DNA of 6,418 bases, from assembly GCF_014859565.1 (NCBI RefSeq), contig NZ_JACUUA010000183.1, positions 1 through 6,418 on the forward strand, in the 5' to 3' direction. A model generated the notes under the pieces. The model saw only the letters and a program-made list of their open reading frames with translations, did not search any database and was not told the origin of the DNA. The DNA comes from Marinospirillum sp. Lineage in GTDB: Bacteria; Pseudomonadota; Gammaproteobacteria; Pseudomonadales; Halomonadaceae. This document shows positions 5,706-6,418 of this stretch, one piece after another (within the stretch, counting starts at the first letter, position 1; every line of letters begins with the position of its first letter). A program made the translations under genes and the position numbers.

Positions 5706-6418
5706 ATTCTACCGCAAAAATCACTGCACCACTGCTGCAACTGCCATCTTTACCACCCGTGCTGCAACCGCAGGAGCCGCCGGTATTTCTGGCTCAAGGC
5801 TTTGGCAACAGTCACTGGTTGCTGCGCACACCGTCCGGGGTGTTGGTCTGGCGACAGTTTGGTGCTGCGCCGGGCAGTAATCACCTGCGTGAAACGCGCC
5901 TGTTGCACAGCCTGCAACACCATTCCTGGGTACCTCGCCTGCTGCCAACAGATTCACCACTGGGATTGTTAATGCAGCAGGCCGCAGGGCAACATCCCTG
6001 TGTTCAGACACTCACGGATACCCAACGCCAAGGATTACTGCAACTGGTACAACAACTCTGGCAACACCCTTTTGAAAAAGAATCACCGCTGGATTACCCG
6101 GCACTGCTGCACCACTACTGGCAACAAGCCGGTGCCAGCACCAGCCTGCAACCCCTGCTGGACTCACTGATCTCGACCACACAAGACTGGCCGGTGTCGA
6201 CTTTCTGCCTCACCCACCATGATCTGCATGGCGGCAACCTGCTGCTGCATAAAAATGACTGGACATTATTGGACTGGGAATACGCTGCCCCCGGCAATCC
6301 CTGGATTGATGCGGTATCGCTGGATCGTTTCCTGCATCTGACCCCAGCTGAAAAACAACAACTGCAAGTGTTGCTGCCAACATTGCCACAATCTGATCCC
6401 TGGCAAACCATGCGGCAG
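5693..6418 (+). CDS. APH/choline-kinase-fold phosphotransferase, probable thiamine kinase (partial)
   Basis: The first 242 codons are present and the frame is still open at the window end. The protein belongs to the aminoglycoside phosphotransferase/choline kinase fold. The N-lobe shows FGNSHWLLRTPSGVLVWRQFG (about 37-57), the glycine-loop and lysine/arginine-strand region. Catalytic H-x-D-x-x-x-x-N is H175-H-D177-L-H-G-G-N182, and the metal-binding Asp194 lies in LLDWEYAAPGNPWIDAVSL, closely resembling LIDWEYA of E. coli ThiK. ThiK phosphorylates thiamine to thiamine monophosphate, and linkage to a riboswitch-controlled thiamine transporter supports that role; choline or another alcohol remains possible. 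The start is uncertain. ATG 5693 is the only upstream ATG, has a weak GGG 8 bases before it, and lies on the antisense of the riboswitch; GTG 5759 is an alternative that still leaves the N-lobe intact. Confidence 0.75.
   Translation, partial: MRQGHSTAKITAPLLQLPSLPPVLQPQEPPVFLAQGFGNSHWLLRTPSGVLVWRQFGAAPGSNHLRETRLLHSLQHHSWVPRLLPTDSPLGLLMQQAAGQHPCVQTLTDTQRQGLLQLVQQLWQHPFEKESPLDYPALLHHYWQQAGASTSLQPLLDSLISTTQDWPVSTFCLTHHDLHGGNLLLHKNDWTLLDWEYAAPGNPWIDAVSLDRFLHLTPAEKQQLQVLLPTLPQSDPWQTMRQ
5706..5711 (-). promoter_or_regulatory. Candidate -10 box for the thiB operon
   Basis: TAGAAT on the minus strand matches TATAAT at five of six positions. A start site about seven bases on would fall near 5699, at the very start of the riboswitch P1 strand. 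No good -35 is found at 16-18 bases upstream, so this rests on one box and its position. It lies inside the coding region of the divergent kinase gene. Confidence 0.35.

Overview
The window reads as chromosomal DNA from a gammaproteobacterium. The genus is not determinable by eye; a free-living, possibly marine lineage is a guess. The evidence is a ThiB/ThiP/ThiQ thiamine transporter that reads very like the enterobacterial proteins, headed by a TPP riboswitch of proteobacterial layout. Most genes look GC-rich (36 of 60 bases in a sample of thiB). One gene is clearly AT-richer (21 and 24 of 60 in two samples).

Layout from right to left, following the minus-strand operon. At 5693-6418 (+) is the 5' part of an APH-fold kinase resembling thiamine kinase (ThiK), cut by the window edge. 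Divergent from it is a TPP riboswitch (about 5603-5705, -), followed by thiB (4556-5587, -), encoding the periplasmic binding protein. Next comes an AT-rich gene (3569-4516, -) for a PD-(D/E)XK nuclease-like protein with a DUF5655 C-terminus. Then comes thiP (1930-3579, -), the permease, with a TTG start touching the end of the nuclease-like gene. Facing the operon from the left are hsp20 (917-1492, +), with its own terminator, and parD (1634-1918, +). parD is followed by a broken parE (1890-2036, +) whose end lies antisense to the 3' end of thiP. Finally thiQ (118-750, -), the ATPase, lies beyond this block with its own ribosome binding site and a likely terminator.

Taken together this is a thiamine salvage island: riboswitch-controlled import by ThiBPQ plus a probable thiamine-phosphorylating kinase. 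Unrelated genes appear to have entered it twice. A nuclease-like gene sits between thiB and thiP in the same orientation, so it probably falls under thiamine control. A heat-shock chaperone and a toxin-antitoxin remnant sit between thiP and thiQ in the opposite orientation, so thiQ either depends on a long transcript antisense to hsp20 and parD or has its own promoter.

The strongest unusual points are three. First, the split thiBPQ operon. Second, a ParE toxin reduced to 48 residues by an apparent in-frame internal deletion, with ParD intact. Third, a ThiP C-terminal tail apparently written in the antisense of the ParE C-terminus. No mobile-element gene, tRNA, rRNA or CRISPR array was seen.
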